NCBI GenBank assembly: GCA_037043015.1
Contig: CM073327.1
Location: forward strand, 811,009-875,008
Reading direction: 5' to 3'
DNA length: 64,000 nt
Origin: Bryum argenteum
Lineage: Eukaryota > Streptophyta > Bryopsida > Bryales > Bryaceae
Below, one piece after another: positions 20,863-32,876 of this stretch. The number at the start of each line of letters is the position of its first letter. Within the stretch, counting starts at the first letter, position 1. The notes beneath the pieces were generated by a model. It had not been told where the DNA came from. It did not search any database and saw only the letters and a program-made list of their open reading frames with translations. The translations under genes were made by a program, and so were the position numbers.

Positions 20863-21865
20863 TTACACACTATGTAGCCCAGGATGACTCCCGCGAAATA
20901 CGAGGAACATGCACTTGTGTCTGCGTTGAGGCTCACCCCATTTGCTCTCTGGGCGTTGAAAATTTGTGCGAGGTGTGAGACATGGTCTTTCATGTTGCCG
21001 TAGACGGTGCGCCGTCGTCCGGTAGATTCGGAAGAATTGCTTGAGGTATGGTCTGAAAATTAATTCCATAACCCGTTGAAATGTCATGGGCGCATTTTGG
21101 CCCCGAAGGGCATTCTCTCGAATTGGTAAGGTCCCCATTCCGTGGAGAAAATTTGTCTTGCCTTTATCCCGCTTCCGCCATAGCCACTTGATAGTATCCC
21201 GAGAAGCTTGATCCGAGGAGCGAATACATTTCGTGTCCGGCCACTTCATCTATGATCTCCTCTATGTACGGTAGAGGATAGTGATCCTTTTCGTGTAGGT
21301 GCGTTGAGTTTTTCAAGTCTACGCAGATGCGCAACGTACCATTTTTCTTGGGGATGATTACCATGGGTGAGAGCGTGGTGCGCGTCCACGGGTGAGATAA
21401 ACTTGGCGTGGAGCAATTTATCCAGTTCGGTTTTGACTCGAGCGGCGTAATTCGGGTTCATTCTATACCGCCGCTGTTGTACCGGGGTGGCACCAGGGAC
21501 GAGGTCAATGGTGTGCTCGGCTATGGCATTTGGAATGCCCTTCAAATCCTCGTGGTTCCATGCGAATATATCCCTGTATTCATGGAATAGGGCAATGGCG
21601 GCTTTTTTAATCGCCGGAGTTGCGTCAGTGTTAATTTTTATGTATTTCGGGTCGTCCGTGGTCCCGAGGTTAACTAATTGTACCCTCTCCATGGCCCCGT
21701 GAGTCCACCCTGTGATGGTCTCGTTATGCAATGCCTCCTTTGCGGGGACCGCGTTTACCAATACCTCTTCGTCGATCTCCTCAGTAAAGTGCACGGGGAT
21801 ATCTAATTTTTCGTCTTCCTGTATCAGGCTAGCCAAGTGTATCTCTGCCACGGGTACCAAGCTGG
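20863..21865 (-). pseudogene. Gypsy C reverse transcriptase region
   Basis: Recognisable landmarks are DIFAWNHEDLKGIP, then PVQQRRYRMNPNYAARVKTE, then KKNGTLRICVDLKN (RT motif). Beyond that the RT core is decayed. The upstream edge is cut by element B. Minus strand, in frame order with protease on the far side of B. Confidence 0.75.
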
Positions 21866-23159
21866 TGTCGCGCACCTCTCCTTGAGGAGTGCCCGCAACA
21901 CCAAGGGCCCAAGGGGGACACCGGAGTGACGCCCGGGCCTTGGGGTGCCAAGGTGAAGGGAACCTAAGTGGGCCTAGTGTGGGAGAGGACCCCGGGCGTT
22001 GGAGACGCCTCTCACCCACGGAGACTAGGAGCCACGACGGAATGGACATGAGATTATGGAAGCTCATGTTGCCACGATTCCGGGATGCTAAGGAGCACCT
22101 CAGTTGGAGGTGTGAGCTAAAAGTTATGGGAGTTGGAAGATTGTGGGACTAAAGGGAGTGCTGTCCAGGGACAGTGCTGGACTGGGAAGCTGGCCCGGGA
22201 CTCCCGAATCTTCAGAGGGGTATAACTCCCTCAATACTTGTCGGAACGAGGCAAGTAAGGTGTCTATCGGCATCTACTTGACGAGTAGATGTCAATAGAG
22301 TGGTCGCTCGTCGCGTTTGGATGCGGGACGAGGTAGATACGAGCCCTGGAAGGTTCGGGAAGTCTCCGGGGCCTTCCAGCGGCTAAGGCATTGGGAGATT
22401 GGGTGGTCTTCCAAAACTAAGAGGTGTGAGGGTCCAGCCCTTCACCTAGGACCAAGGGGCTGCCGAATCCCACAGAGTATACTATGGGGAGGGCTGGTCT
22501 CCCTCCCCACTCCCATGGTGCCTTGGTGGTGACCAAGGTGGGAGTCCCAGTGGCGTGGCTAGTGTTGGGGCCTCACCATGGGGACTCCCAAGCCAAGGTG
22601 AGTCCCAATGGGTGGAGCTAGTGTTGGGGCTCCACCATGGGGACTCAAAGTGCAAAATGAGGCACGGTGGGTGGAGCTAGTGTTGGGGCTTCACCACGGT
22701 GGCTCATAAGGACAAGGTGAGTCCCGGTGGGGGAGCTAGTGTTGGGGCTTCACCACGGGGACTCATATAGGCAAAATGAGGACCATGAGTGCTACCGATG
22801 TGGGGTGGTGTCTCACCGCCGGCGTTGTGATTACTTGGTGGCCTTGGGGTCACCATGGTGGTCGTGGGCGGTGGTGAGAGAGACACCACCAAGTGCGGTT
22901 AGGCCGCGTGGTATGGGAGTGCCACCAAGTTGGGCCTTGGACATAAGTGGAAGTCCGCACCTAACCATTGGCTAATTACGAAGGGGTTGAGTCCCGGTTG
23001 CATGAGTAGGAGGAATTGATAACCAAGCGGTGAGCTTGGTGGTTGGTATGGAGAGCTAACTTTGTGCATGTGGGGGATGTGCGAGTTAGCGCTCGTGACA
23101 CTTGCTAGAGTTGGGAAAAATTTGGTGTAAGCTAAGGTGAGCTAGCAAGGGTTGCGACA
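21866..23159 (+). repeat. 5' LTR of chromovirus B
   Basis: It has four tandem units of about 60 bp (each with GCTAGTGTTGGGGC) around 22550-22790 and the conserved hairpin at about 22263-22297. It is nearly identical to the LTRs of A. Confidence 0.92.
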
Positions 23160-23219
23160 CTTGTATCGAGCGGGCGGGCTTTTTAGTACCCAAGTGCAAA
23201 GTTGTGAGGAGCAATGGGC

Positions 23220-24360
23220 AAGAAGAAGACCATTGAGGGTGATGAGCCCTGGAGCTTCCAAGCGGCCACGCACGAGGGGGAACAAAGACCCCGATCGTAC
23301 AAGTGAGGCTCATTCTCATGACTCCAATGAGCAAGCCGCCACTAGTGAGGGCAATGAGCAAATGGAATTGTCACTTCAAGAGGAGCCCTTGGGTGAAGAG
23401 GAGCGCTCTAGGTCGAGACGCCTAGAGTCTTCCCAAGGGTGGAAAAACAAGATCCTCAATTGGCTTTCCAAATGAGAATGCTTGAGTTCATGGACTCCGT
23501 GAATCAAGAGCTCAAGCGTGGGAAGGAAGAAAGGGATCGCCAAGAGAGGTTGATTGAACACCTCATGATGCAAGGGTCCCGACCTTCATCTTCCACCAAA
23601 AAGTTGGCTAAGGTAAACATGCCAAACACCTTTCAAAAGGACTTGGTAAGGCAAGGAAGGTGAAGAAATTCCTTCTTGAGATGGATAACTACTATGATGT
23701 CCAAAAGCCGGATGAGGAGGACAAGGTTTCCATTGCGGTGACATTTCTCAAGGATCATGCTCTTCAATGGTGGACAAGCAAAAAGGAGCAAGAGCCGGAG
23801 TTGGTGGCAAACTTGACTTGGGGTGGCTTCAAAGACTTGTTGAGTGAACGCTTCACACCGTAGTATCGGGAGTTGAGGAAGGCATGAACTTGGTGCAAAT
23901 GAGGCACACTTTGGGTCTCTCAAGGCCTATGTGCGTGACTTCAATGCCCAAATGAATGCCACACCCAAGATGGATGAGTTCTCTAAGAAGTGCATCTTTT
24001 TGGGTGGGCTTCAAAAGTGGGTGGTGGATGCCTTGTTCAAGTTCCCAAAACTTCCCGAGGATGTGGCGGGCATCATCAAGATTGTTGAAAGGATTGAGGG
24101 TGATGGACCCGAGAGGAAGTCAAGTGGCCCCTCTCAACAAAGCGGATCAAATAGGAATGCGGCTCGAGGCAAAGAGCGCAAGAAGTTTGGCTTTGGCAAC
24201 AAACACAAGGGACAAGTGGATGGTGGAGCCTCTAACAAAAGGGAACACCAAGGGGAAAGCCATCTAAAGGGGGAGACAAAGGTGATGACACCAAGGCCAA
24301 GAGGTGCCATGGTTGTGGCAAGATTGGCCACTTCATTGCGGAGTGCCCCGACAAGAAGGT
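23220..24360 (+). pseudogene. Chromovirus B gag
   Basis: The capsid-type Retrotrans_gag region is recognisable from MDNYYDVQKPDEEDKVSIAV, LQWWTSKKEQEPELVANLTW and FLGGLQKWVVDALFK. It is followed by a Lys-rich linker and remnants of a CCHC knuckle near 24300-24350. The known role is the virus-like particle shell. Broken in several places. Confidence 0.8.
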
Positions 24361-24850
24361 GAGTACCATTGCAAGTCTTGCTTGTGTTGAAGACCGCATA
24401 CTAGAAGGAGGTTTTGTGGCCAAGGCAAGTAGCCTCAAGCCAAGGCCGGGCCTCTTGTTTCTTGAGGCCCAAGTGAAGGACAAAGATGTCTCATGTTTGG
24501 TTGATACGGGGCAACGCACTCCTTCATGAGTCCCAAACTAGCAAGGGAGTTGGGCTTGCCACCGCAAAAAGGCAAGCAAGCCCATCAATGTGCGTTTTGC
24601 AAAGGGCGAACCGCACAAGACGGAGGAAGTGGCGTTGCAAGTGACCTTGAAGTGTGGGACATTGGAGTTTGTTGAGAATTTGACATTATGTGAGATGGAT
24701 GAGGTAGACCTCATCTTAGGGGATACCTTCTTTGAGGCGCACACGGTGGATGTCGGGCGCAAGCCAAAGACGGTTAGTGGTGCGCCGTGATGGCAAGGAG
24801 TTAGTGTTGAAGTTAACTCGTGGCCCTTCAATAGCGGGGGCAAATTAAAC
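24361..24850 (+). pseudogene. Chromovirus B protease region
   Basis: It corresponds to the aspartic protease region of A (51230-51640) with LLFLEAQVKDKDVSCLVDT and downstream VEFVENLTLCEMDEVDLILG-like text. A fossil. Confidence 0.7.
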
Positions 24851-26690
24851 TTGGTCTCTTTAGACCAAATGTTGGAACATCAATTTGTGGTGATGGCTCG
24901 TGAAGAGCAACTTGGGCATGAGGGGAAGGGGTGCAACAACCACTTCCCAAAGAAATTCAAGAGGTGTTGGCCAAGTACAAGGATGTGCTTACCAATGAGT
25001 TACCCAAAGAGCTACCCCCAAGAAGAGAAGTGGATCACAAGATTGAGGTGCTACTACGGAGCCGAGCCACCTTCTAAGGCACCTTATCGGTTAAACCAAA
25101 AAGAGTTGATGGAGCTAAAGAAGCAACTAAACGACTTGTTGGAAAGGGGTTATGTGAGACCAAGCAAGTCACCATATGGTGCACCGGTCCTCTTTGTGGA
25201 CAAGAAGGATGGCAAGCTTAGGATGTGCAATGATTATAGGGCCTTGAATAAGGTGACCATCAAGAACAACTACCCTTTGCCTCGAATTGATGATCTCTTT
25301 GATAGATTGGCGGGAGCTAAGTACTTTAGTCGCATAGACTTGAAGTCGGGTTACTACCAAATCCGCATTGCGGATGCGGATGTGGAAAAGACCGCGTGCC
25401 GCACAAGGTATGGGTCTTATGAGTTCCTTGTGATGCCCTTTGGGTTGTGCAATGCACCCTCAACATTCACAACCCTTATGAACACCATCTTTCGAGAGGA
25501 AATGGATGACTTTGTGATTGTCTACATCGATGACATCTTGGTGTTTTCCAAGACGGCCGAGGAACATGCAAGGCACCTTGAGGCAGTACTCATGAAGCTT
25601 AGAGACAACAAGCTTTATGCTAATGGGGAAAAGAGTGAGTTTGCACAACTTGAGATGGAGTTCTTGGGCCATGTGGTTACCGGAGATGGAATCAAGCCGG
25701 ACATGAAGAAGGTGAAGGCAATTCAAGAGTGGAAGCGGCCTTCTACACAAAAGGGACTTAGGTCATTCCTTGGCCTAGCAAACTACTATCGCCGCTTCAT
25801 ACGCAACTTCTCTAAGATTGCCAAGCCTTTGTCCGACTTGTTGAAAAAGGGGTGAACCAATTATGGGATGAATTTTGCTACCAAGCCTTTGAGGAACTCA
25901 AGAACAAGTTGTCATCTCCACCGGTGTTGAAGTTCCCCGAGTTTGATAAGCCCTTTGAGGTCCACACAGATGCAAGTGACTTTGCCATTGGAGGCGTCTT
26001 GATGCAAGATGGTAGGCCAATTGCCTATGAGAGCAAGAAGTTGGATGGGTGTCAAAGGAGATGGCCAACTCACGAGAAGGAGCTCTTTGCGGTGGTGCAT
26101 TGTTTGAAGACATGGCAACATTACTTGGGGTTGCACAAGACTAAGGTCTACACCGATAATGTGTCTTTGAAGTATTTTGAGACACAAGCACAAATGAGTG
26201 CCAAACAATTGAGGTGGCATGATACTTTGGCGCTCATGAATGTGGACTTGATCCACAAACCGGGCCGTGACAATGTGGTGCCGGATGCGCTAAGTAGAAA
26301 GGAAGAGTTTCATGCCATGAGCACCACCCAAGTCTTGCGGCTCATGTATAAGGGTGAAGGCAATTGGGAACGGCGGATAAGAGAGGGGTACATGAAGGAC
26401 CCCGAGGCACAACAAATGCTTGGTGATCTTAGGAAGGGCAAGAAGCTCAAGGAGATCAAGTTGGTGAATGGATTGCTCAAGTATAAGCAAAGTAGGGTGT
26501 ATGTTCCTCAAGGCAAGCTTAGATTGTTGGTTTTGAAGGAGGAACATGATAGTCCCATAGCCGGCCATAGGGGAGAAAAGGCTACCATTGCAACGGTGTC
26601 AAGGAGGTACTATTGGCCGGGGATGAAAGATGACATAACCCACTTTGTGAAGACTTGTGTGAAGTGCCAACTTAACGGGCTTCATATCAA
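24851..26690 (+). pseudogene. Chromovirus B RT, RNase H and integrase finger
   Basis: RT landmarks are [35 protein letters not shown] and [14 protein letters not shown] (YIDD active site). RNase H shows FEVHTDASDFAIGGVLMQ and KELFAVVHCLKTW. The integrase HHCC finger is HDSPIAGHRG...CVKCQL. Order and spacing match chromoviruses. Only a few breaks here. Confidence 0.88.
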
Positions 26691-27835
26691 AAACAAGCGG
26701 GCTTGTTGCAACCATTGCCAATTCCGCCGGGTCCTTGGCATAGTGTGTCTATGGACTTCATCACAAGCCTTCCCGAGTCGCAAGGGTATGATGCCATCTT
26801 AGTGATGGTGGATCGGTTTAGCAAGTTGGCTCATATGGTGCCAACTAGAGGAACTGCAACTGCGCTTGAGACCGCCAAGATCTTTCTCGATGCATGGTGG
26901 AAGCATCACGGGTTGCCAAGAGTGATTGTGTCAGATCGAGACCCAAAGTTCACAAGTGCATTTTGGAGACACTTCTTTAGGAAGGTGGGAACCAAGTTGA
27001 CATTTAGCATCGCCTTTCATCCCCAATCGACGGGCAAACCGAAAGGGTGAATGAGGTCTTGAACCAATACTTGAGGAACTTTGTGAGTGCGGACCAACGT
27101 GATTGGGTAGACTATGTGGGGTTGGCGGAGTTCGATTACAATGCGGCCACACACTCGGCGACTAAGGAGTCACCTTTCAAAGTGGCCTATGGAGTGGAGC
27201 CACTCCAACCCCGCTGACTTAGCTCTCGAGGGGGCACATTCAACACCGAGTTCAACCAAGATGGTGAAGACTTGGCCAAGAAGCGGGAACATATGTTGGA
27301 AAAAACCAAGTTGTTGTTGGAGAAGGCAAGAAGGCGCTATGAGAAGCAAGTCAATGCGGAAGACGTGAAGTGGAGTATGAGGTGGGACAAAAGGTGTTGT
27401 TGAATGTGAAGAACTTCACCATGCCCGAAGGCCTCACTCCAAAGTTCATGTCCAAGTTTGCGGGTCCGTTTCCCATTGTGGAACGGGTGTTCAAAGATGT
27501 GTATAAGTTGGAGCTACCACCCGAGATCAAAGTGCATCCAACATTCCATGTTTCATTGTTAAAGCCATTCAAGGAGGATACCTTGTGGGCGGATCGCAAG
27601 CAAGTGATTCGGCCACCACCAGAGTTGGTTGGACAACATTTGGAATATGATGTAGAGGCCATCCTCAAGAGTAGGAACCTCAAAAACAAGAGCAAGGAAT
27701 ACCTTGTGAAGTGGCGAGGATACCACGAGAAAGAAGCAACGTGGGTGGCGGCAAAGGACATGGTGAATGCTAAGGAGGTGGTGGAGAACTTTGAGAAGAA
27801 TAGGAGCTCCAACAAGAAGCAACGTAGGCATTGAT
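26691..27835 (+). pseudogene. Chromovirus B integrase core and chromodomain
   Basis: Integrase core landmarks are AILVMVDRFSKLAHMVPTRG, IVSDRDPKFTSAFWRHFF and the region of the third catalytic acid. The C-terminal segment reads LLNVKNFTMPEGLTPKFMSK and then VHPTFHVSLLKPF. It ends in a chromodomain (EYDVEAILKSRN, KEYLVKWRGY, ATWVAAKDMVNAKEVVENF), which in this clade guides insertion to particular chromatin. 27836-28619 after the stop is non-coding 3' leader. Confidence 0.85.
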
Positions 27836-28618
27836 GAGGACATCAACCTCCGTAGTGGGGAGGATGACTTGTAGCTTGGGCGTAGATCCACAACACTTGT
27901 ACTTGTTCTTTGGATTTGGCAATAAAGTTTGGCTTTGGTGTGTGCAAAAAGAAGAGTATGAGATGGAGTCCTAGTCTTGTACTTGTGCTAAGTTGGTGGA
28001 AGAGGGGGAATAGAGATGTGAAACCGAGTTGGGAAGGCCGAGTAATGGGGACCAAGGCTAGGAGAAAGAGTGGATAAAACCATGAAGTCCCTTGGCCTTG
28101 GGCTTGTCGGGCGGGGACAAGGTAATGGCGCGTGCTCATAAAAGCGCCACTCCCACAAACTAGTGCAAGCTAGTGCATGGGAGTCATGAACCCATGCCTT
28201 GAAAGAGATAGTGGGATCCGAGTTGGGCGGAACTTGGCATTACCCCGTGCGATCGAGTCGTGGTGTAAAAGCCATCTTGGGTTTGTAACCAAGACAACTT
28301 GGTGGAAGCATTGAGGTCCAGCCTAGTAGTCAAGGAAGAAGTGTTAGGCTAGTGGAGCCTAACTTGGAGAGCCAAGGTAAGGGCAATCCAAGAGGGTCTC
28401 AAAGTAGGTGGGTCTAGAGTAGTTTAGTTGCCTTGGAAGAAGTCCAGGGTTCTAAACGGACCACCTAGTGACAACACCTTTGAGACTTTGCCAAAGTTTG
28501 AGAGTGCATTGTGGGGGTCGCGCCCTGGTGAAACACAATCTTTCGCACCAATGGGGATGGCAACCCAAGAGTTGGTGTGACCGACTACAAGTATAGTCGA
28601 TGAGGGCATCGACTCCAT

Positions 28619-28632
28619 TAGGTGGGGGTGAG
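28619..28632 (+). other. Polypurine tract of chromovirus B
   Basis: AGGTGGGGGTGAG lies immediately before the 3' LTR, identical to element A (55481-55493). Confidence 0.7.
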
Positions 28633-29865
28633 TGTCGCGCACCTCTCCTTGAGGAGTGCCCGCAACACCAAGGGCCCAAGGGGGACACCGGAGTGACGCC
28701 CGGGCCTTGGGGTGCCAAGGTGAAGGGAACCTAAGTGGGCCTAGTGTGGGAGAGGACCCCGGGCGTTGGAGACGCCTCTCACCCACGGAGACTAGGAGCC
28801 ACGACGGAATGGACATGAGATTATGGAAGCTCATGTTGCCACGATTCCGGATGCTAAGGAGCACCTCAGTTGGAGGTGTGAGCTAAAAGTTATGGGAGTT
28901 GGAAGATTGTGGGACTAAAGTGAGTGCTGTCCAGGGACAGTGCTGGACTGGGAAGCTGGCCCGGGACTCCCGAATCTTCAGAGGGGTATAACTCCCTCAA
29001 TACTTGTCGGAACGAGGCAAGTAAGGTGTCTATCGGCATCTGCTTGACGAGTAGATGTCGATAGAGTGGTCGCTCGTCGCGTTTGGATGCGGGACGAGGT
29101 AGATACGAGCCCTGGAAGGTTCGGGAAGTCTCCGGGGCCTTCCAGCGGCTAAGGCATTGGGAGATTGGGTGGTCTTCCAAAACTAAGAGGTGTGAGGGTC
29201 CAGCCCTTCACCTAGGACCAGGGGCTGCCGAATCCCACAGAGTATACTATGGGGAGGGCTGGTCTCCTCCCCACTCCCATGGTGCCTTGGTGGTGACCAA
29301 GGTGGGAGTCCCGAGTGGTGTGGCTAGTGTTGGGGCTCCACCATGGGGACTCAAAGTGCAAAATGAGGCACGGTGGGTGGAGCTAGTGTTGGGGCTTCAC
29401 CACGGTGGCTCATAAGGACAAGGTGAGTCCCGGTGGGGGAGCTAGTGTTGGGGCTTCACCACGGGGACTCATATAGGCAAAATGAGGACCATGAGTGCTA
29501 CCGATGTGGGGTGGTGTCTCACCGCCGGCGTTGTGATTACTTGGTGGCCTTGGGGTCACCATGGTGGTCATGGGCGGTGGTGAGGAGACACCACCAAGTG
29601 CGGTTAGGCCGCGTGGTATGGGAGTGCCACCAAGTTGGGCCTTGGACATAAGTGGAAGTCCGCACCTAACCATTGGCTACCTACGAAGGGGTTGAGTCCC
29701 GGTTGCATGAGTAGGAGGAATTGATAACCAAGCGGTGAGCTTGGTGGTTGGTATGGAGAGCTAACTTTGTGCATGTGGGGGATGTGCAGAGTTAGCGCTC
29801 GTGACACTTGCTAGAGTTGGGAAAAAGTTGGTGTAAGCTAAGGTGAGCTAGCAAGGGTTGCGACA
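28633..29865 (+). repeat. 3' LTR of chromovirus B
   Basis: A 1233-bp copy of the 5' LTR with three rather than four 60-bp tandem units (about 29310-29500). The rest is nearly identical. Confidence 0.9.
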
Positions 29866-31977
29866 GCTGGGGTGAACATGAAGCACGAGAGCCTCCTGCT
29901 CATTGGTGAATTCCCGTGGCCAGTCGGTGCCGGTCGATGTCCTGATCTGACTCATCTTGGCTCGGGTGAGGCAGCTATCCACGGGAATGACCACGGTTCT
30001 TCCTTGGCGTTGGATGTGTATCTGGTTTTTGGTCCAGTCATGTATTGCTTGCATATCTCTTAACGAGGGCCTTCCCAATATCACGGGAAAACCACTGTTA
30101 TGAGGCATATCGATGACTACGAATGTCGCCGGGGTGGAGACTCCATGTATTGTAATCCCGACCATGGTGAGAATTCCCAGGGGTGTGACAGGAGCGTCAT
30201 TTGCCATGCGCAGGATAAAACGCGCGCTTCGGGGCTGTGGTAGTCCCAACGCTTGCCGGACATGGTCACTCATTACGTTTACGCCTGATCCCCCATCGAC
30301 GAGGACGTTGGTGAGTGTCTGCCCTCCCAATTGGACATGTATTACCGCGGCATCAGGGTCTAATGTGGCAGCGTTAACTTCCACAAATTCGGGGTCTGGT
30401 TTGGCCGTGGCTAGTGCAGCTTGCTGCATATACTGTTTTAACTCGGGGCTAATCTGTACTAGTTTAGCCAGAGTAATCGTCACATTTGTAGTGTCGAGGA
30501 TCTGCTGCAATGCCTGGTCCGTGGCTCGTCGTTGGTCCGCGGGTGCCGCTTCCAGATCTCTTTGCATATCCGTTCGCAGATTATGTAATCTTTCCCAGTG
30601 GTTTTCAGGAAATGGTTTCCTATGTTCGACTACGTGAGTCGGGGAAACCGTTTTGGATCTTGTGGTCACCGCAGAAGCCGAGATTGTGGAAATGCTAGCT
30701 TCTGGCCCATGGACTTCGGTAAGGGTTACACCTCCTCGCCTGTGGCCCGTGGCATTTGCGTTTGGAGGCCCCGTGGGTGTACTGGCCCGATTCTGTGCCC
30801 ATTTCTGTTTTAGCACAGGGCACTGACTCCTTCTATGATCCAAGCCCCCGCATTCCCAGCATGCATCGGTGCGCCCTGGTTGGAAGGCATCTACATTGAC
30901 TTCCTCGGGATATACCGCGGCCATGGTGTTCCTGGGGCGTCTGGAGTCCTGAGGTGGGGGCGTATTTGCGGAGTACCAGCACCTCCCGTGGTGTGTTTTT
31001 CCACAGGTTTCGCACAACGGAGGTGTTAGCCTGGCATCCTGGCGTGCCGTGGGTAGCGGTAACAGAGGTGTTTGGGTTTGTTTCAAGGCCGTGAGTTCTC
31101 GACTGATGTCGTTTGCCGCGGCGAGGATGTCTGGCAATGTCTTCACACCACGGATAACAATGCCTTGCTGTATCCATGGAAGTAACCCCTTTTTAAACCA
31201 TTCGCACATGTATTCCTCATCGGGTCGTTGGCTAAGTTTATCTGCCAACTGCTTAAACCTGTCGTAAAATTTATCCACAGGCTCATTCGTGGACTGGGTA
31301 ATCGAACCCAATGCTCGGAGGACTTCCGAGCTGGTTTTTAGTTTTCTAAATTTGTGTAGGAAACTACGCTCCATGTCCTCCCAACTGGCATTGCTGTTTT
31401 TGGATTCGAAGTCAATGTACCAATTAATGTGATTTCCTTGGAGCGTGGTGCCGAAGATGTTCTGTAGGTCCGTGGCATTAAATATGCCGTTCGTGCGTGC
31501 TATCACTTTGAACCTTCTGATATGCCAATCTGGATCCCCAGATTCATCAAACACGGGGTAGGGTATCTTTGGTAACTTGGCATGGGCGTCAAGACTCCCC
31601 GGGGTGTGTGACACAGTGGGTAATCCCATGGGTACCGCTACTGGTGCCTGTAATGGCATTCCCGAGGTGCTTGAACTGGCCGCGGCGTTGTTCCCCTGGG
31701 GTATGGTGGCCGACCGTACCGCTTCGGCTGGTTCTCCCACGCTCCTTGGCGTAGAAGCAATAACCTCGGGGGCGACATTATCCTGGATGCCTTGATATTT
31801 CAGGCTGAGCAACTCCAACTTAGCATTCGTGGCCTCGTTCTGTGCCGCTAAATCCGTCATTTGTTGCTTCATCCATTGTAGTAACTCTCTGGTCTCATCT
31901 TCTTGTTGCACTATTTCTTCCATATCTGCAACTATATTTTCCACGGCTTTTTCCGCAGCGTGTCTTTTCGGGGGCAT
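29866..31977 (-). pseudogene. Gypsy C gag and protease
   Basis: It starts MPPKRHAAEKAVENIVADME with a short coiled coil. The Retrotrans_gag region follows (HINWYIDFESKNSNASWEDM, DRFKQLADKLSQRPDEEYMC). Then come a CETCGKTHHGRC motif, a second knuckle CWECGGLDHRRSQC, and the aspartic protease motif VLVDGGSGVNVMS. DGGSG rather than DTGA is common in Tat-type elements. The reading frame is open for nearly 700 codons, the best-preserved coding in C. It ends at the B insertion. Confidence 0.88.
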
Positions 31978-32110
31978 TTTCCTTCCCTGCAGACTCGTAG
32001 CCTAAAAGATCTCTTTCTTTCTCTTTTCTCTCTCTTTTTTTTTTTTTTTTTTTTTTTAATTTTTTTTTTTTTTTTACCTCAGCATTCCATCCCCAGCATG
32101 GTCGCCAAAA
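31978..32110 (-). other. Gypsy C 5' leader with primer site and homopolymer tract
   Basis: Between the 5' LTR and gag lie the primer binding site (32091-32108, minus TTGGCGACCATGCTGGGG) and a nearly pure A-tract of about 40 bases on the minus strand (32035-32075). The homopolymer length is likely to be unreliable in any assembly. Confidence 0.75.
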
Positions 32111-32864
32111 TGTTAGCCTGGGTCGCGGGTATGGAGATGTCCGAGGCACGAGGGGGAGGTATGGACAGGGGTGAGGTGTCCGGACTCGGAGCTGGTAGCC
32201 GAGAAGGCCCTTGGCGGGTCAGGGTATGACCGAGGGGGTCGTTGACTGGTCCCTGGGCTCGGGGAATGATTGCCCGAGGTGGTCAACTCCAACGGAGCAA
32301 GAGGTTGAGCTCGGACAGTCCTCAGTTCAGAGCGTTTTCCCGCGGCGCTGTCTCTCCACGAGGGTTCCACGGTTCCTGTGTTTTCTCCGCGGAGTGGCCC
32401 TGGGAAGTGTAGGATTACACAACACGATCAATCACGAGCCGAACCTGAGACACTAGTACTTCGACCCACGGAGCCACGGGGAGTCACGGATTTGCACAAG
32501 AGGTGGGAGAGTGAGGTGAGTCGGAGGGTTTTAGAAGATAGACAGACAGGTAGAGGAGAATTAGAACGAGCCCTGTGATATTAGATAAGTGAATGCCGAA
32601 TGGCGACAGCGGTGTCTCGCAAGTGCTCATCGCTATCACTACATGGGAGATTCAGGACTAGCAAAATGTGTAATCTCGTTCTCTACTTATAATAAAACCT
32701 AATTTCCTCGCGCTGGCTTTTGCCTTAATTGCTCTGCGCCCGTGGTCTCGATCCGTGGTTCTGTCACTGCCTCCTCGGTCTCGAGCCCCGTGGCTGTTGT
32801 TACTCCGCGGTCTTCCCTTGGCTTGGTCTTTGTTGATGATACCCGTGTGCCGTGGCGGGTAACA
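32111..32864 (-). repeat. 5' LTR of gypsy C
   Basis: A 754-bp copy of 14966-15715. Immediately outside it, 32865-32876 repeats the polypurine-tract end TTTTGCCCTCCT that normally sits only inside the 3' LTR junction. Confidence 0.9.
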
Positions 32865-32876
32865 TTTTGCCCTCCT

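Larger units (their letters stand above)
21866..29865 (+). mobile_element. Ty3/gypsy chromovirus B, young, broken
   Basis: LTRs at 21866-23159 (1294 bp) and 28633-29865 (1233 bp) begin TGTCGCGCACC and end GGTTGCGACA. They are flanked by perfect target duplications GCTGG (21861-21865 and 29866-29870). The internal region encodes gag, protease, RT, RNase H, integrase and a chromodomain on the plus strand. It is nearly identical to element A. The length difference of the LTRs is mostly one missing unit of an internal 60-bp tandem repeat. LTR similarity suggests a recent insertion, the youngest in the main nest. It has roughly ten or more breaks, mostly of the length-change kind. Confidence 0.92.
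14966..32864 (-). mobile_element. Ty3/gypsy element C, Tat/Ogre-like, broken
   Basis: LTRs of 750 and 754 bp (14966-15715 and 32111-32864) begin TGTTAG and end GGGTAACA on the plus strand. The minus-strand primer site TTGGCGACCATGCTGGGG (32091-32108) is of the tRNA-Arg-like kind known from Tat/Ogre elements. The polypurine tract GGAGGGCAAAA abuts the left LTR. Coding on the minus strand is gag-protease, RT, RNase H and integrase, then an extra ORF region. B is inserted between protease and RT. The left flank is GTGAC. The right flank has an extra polypurine-tract-like TTTTGCCCTCCT before GTGTC, so the target duplication is imperfect. Without B it is about 9.9 kb, with several breaks. Confidence 0.9.

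Noticed and set aside
22545-22800. Regularly spaced repeats that resemble a CRISPR array
   Set aside because: Units are contiguous 60-bp tandem repeats inside a retroelement LTR in a plant-like genome, without unique spacers.
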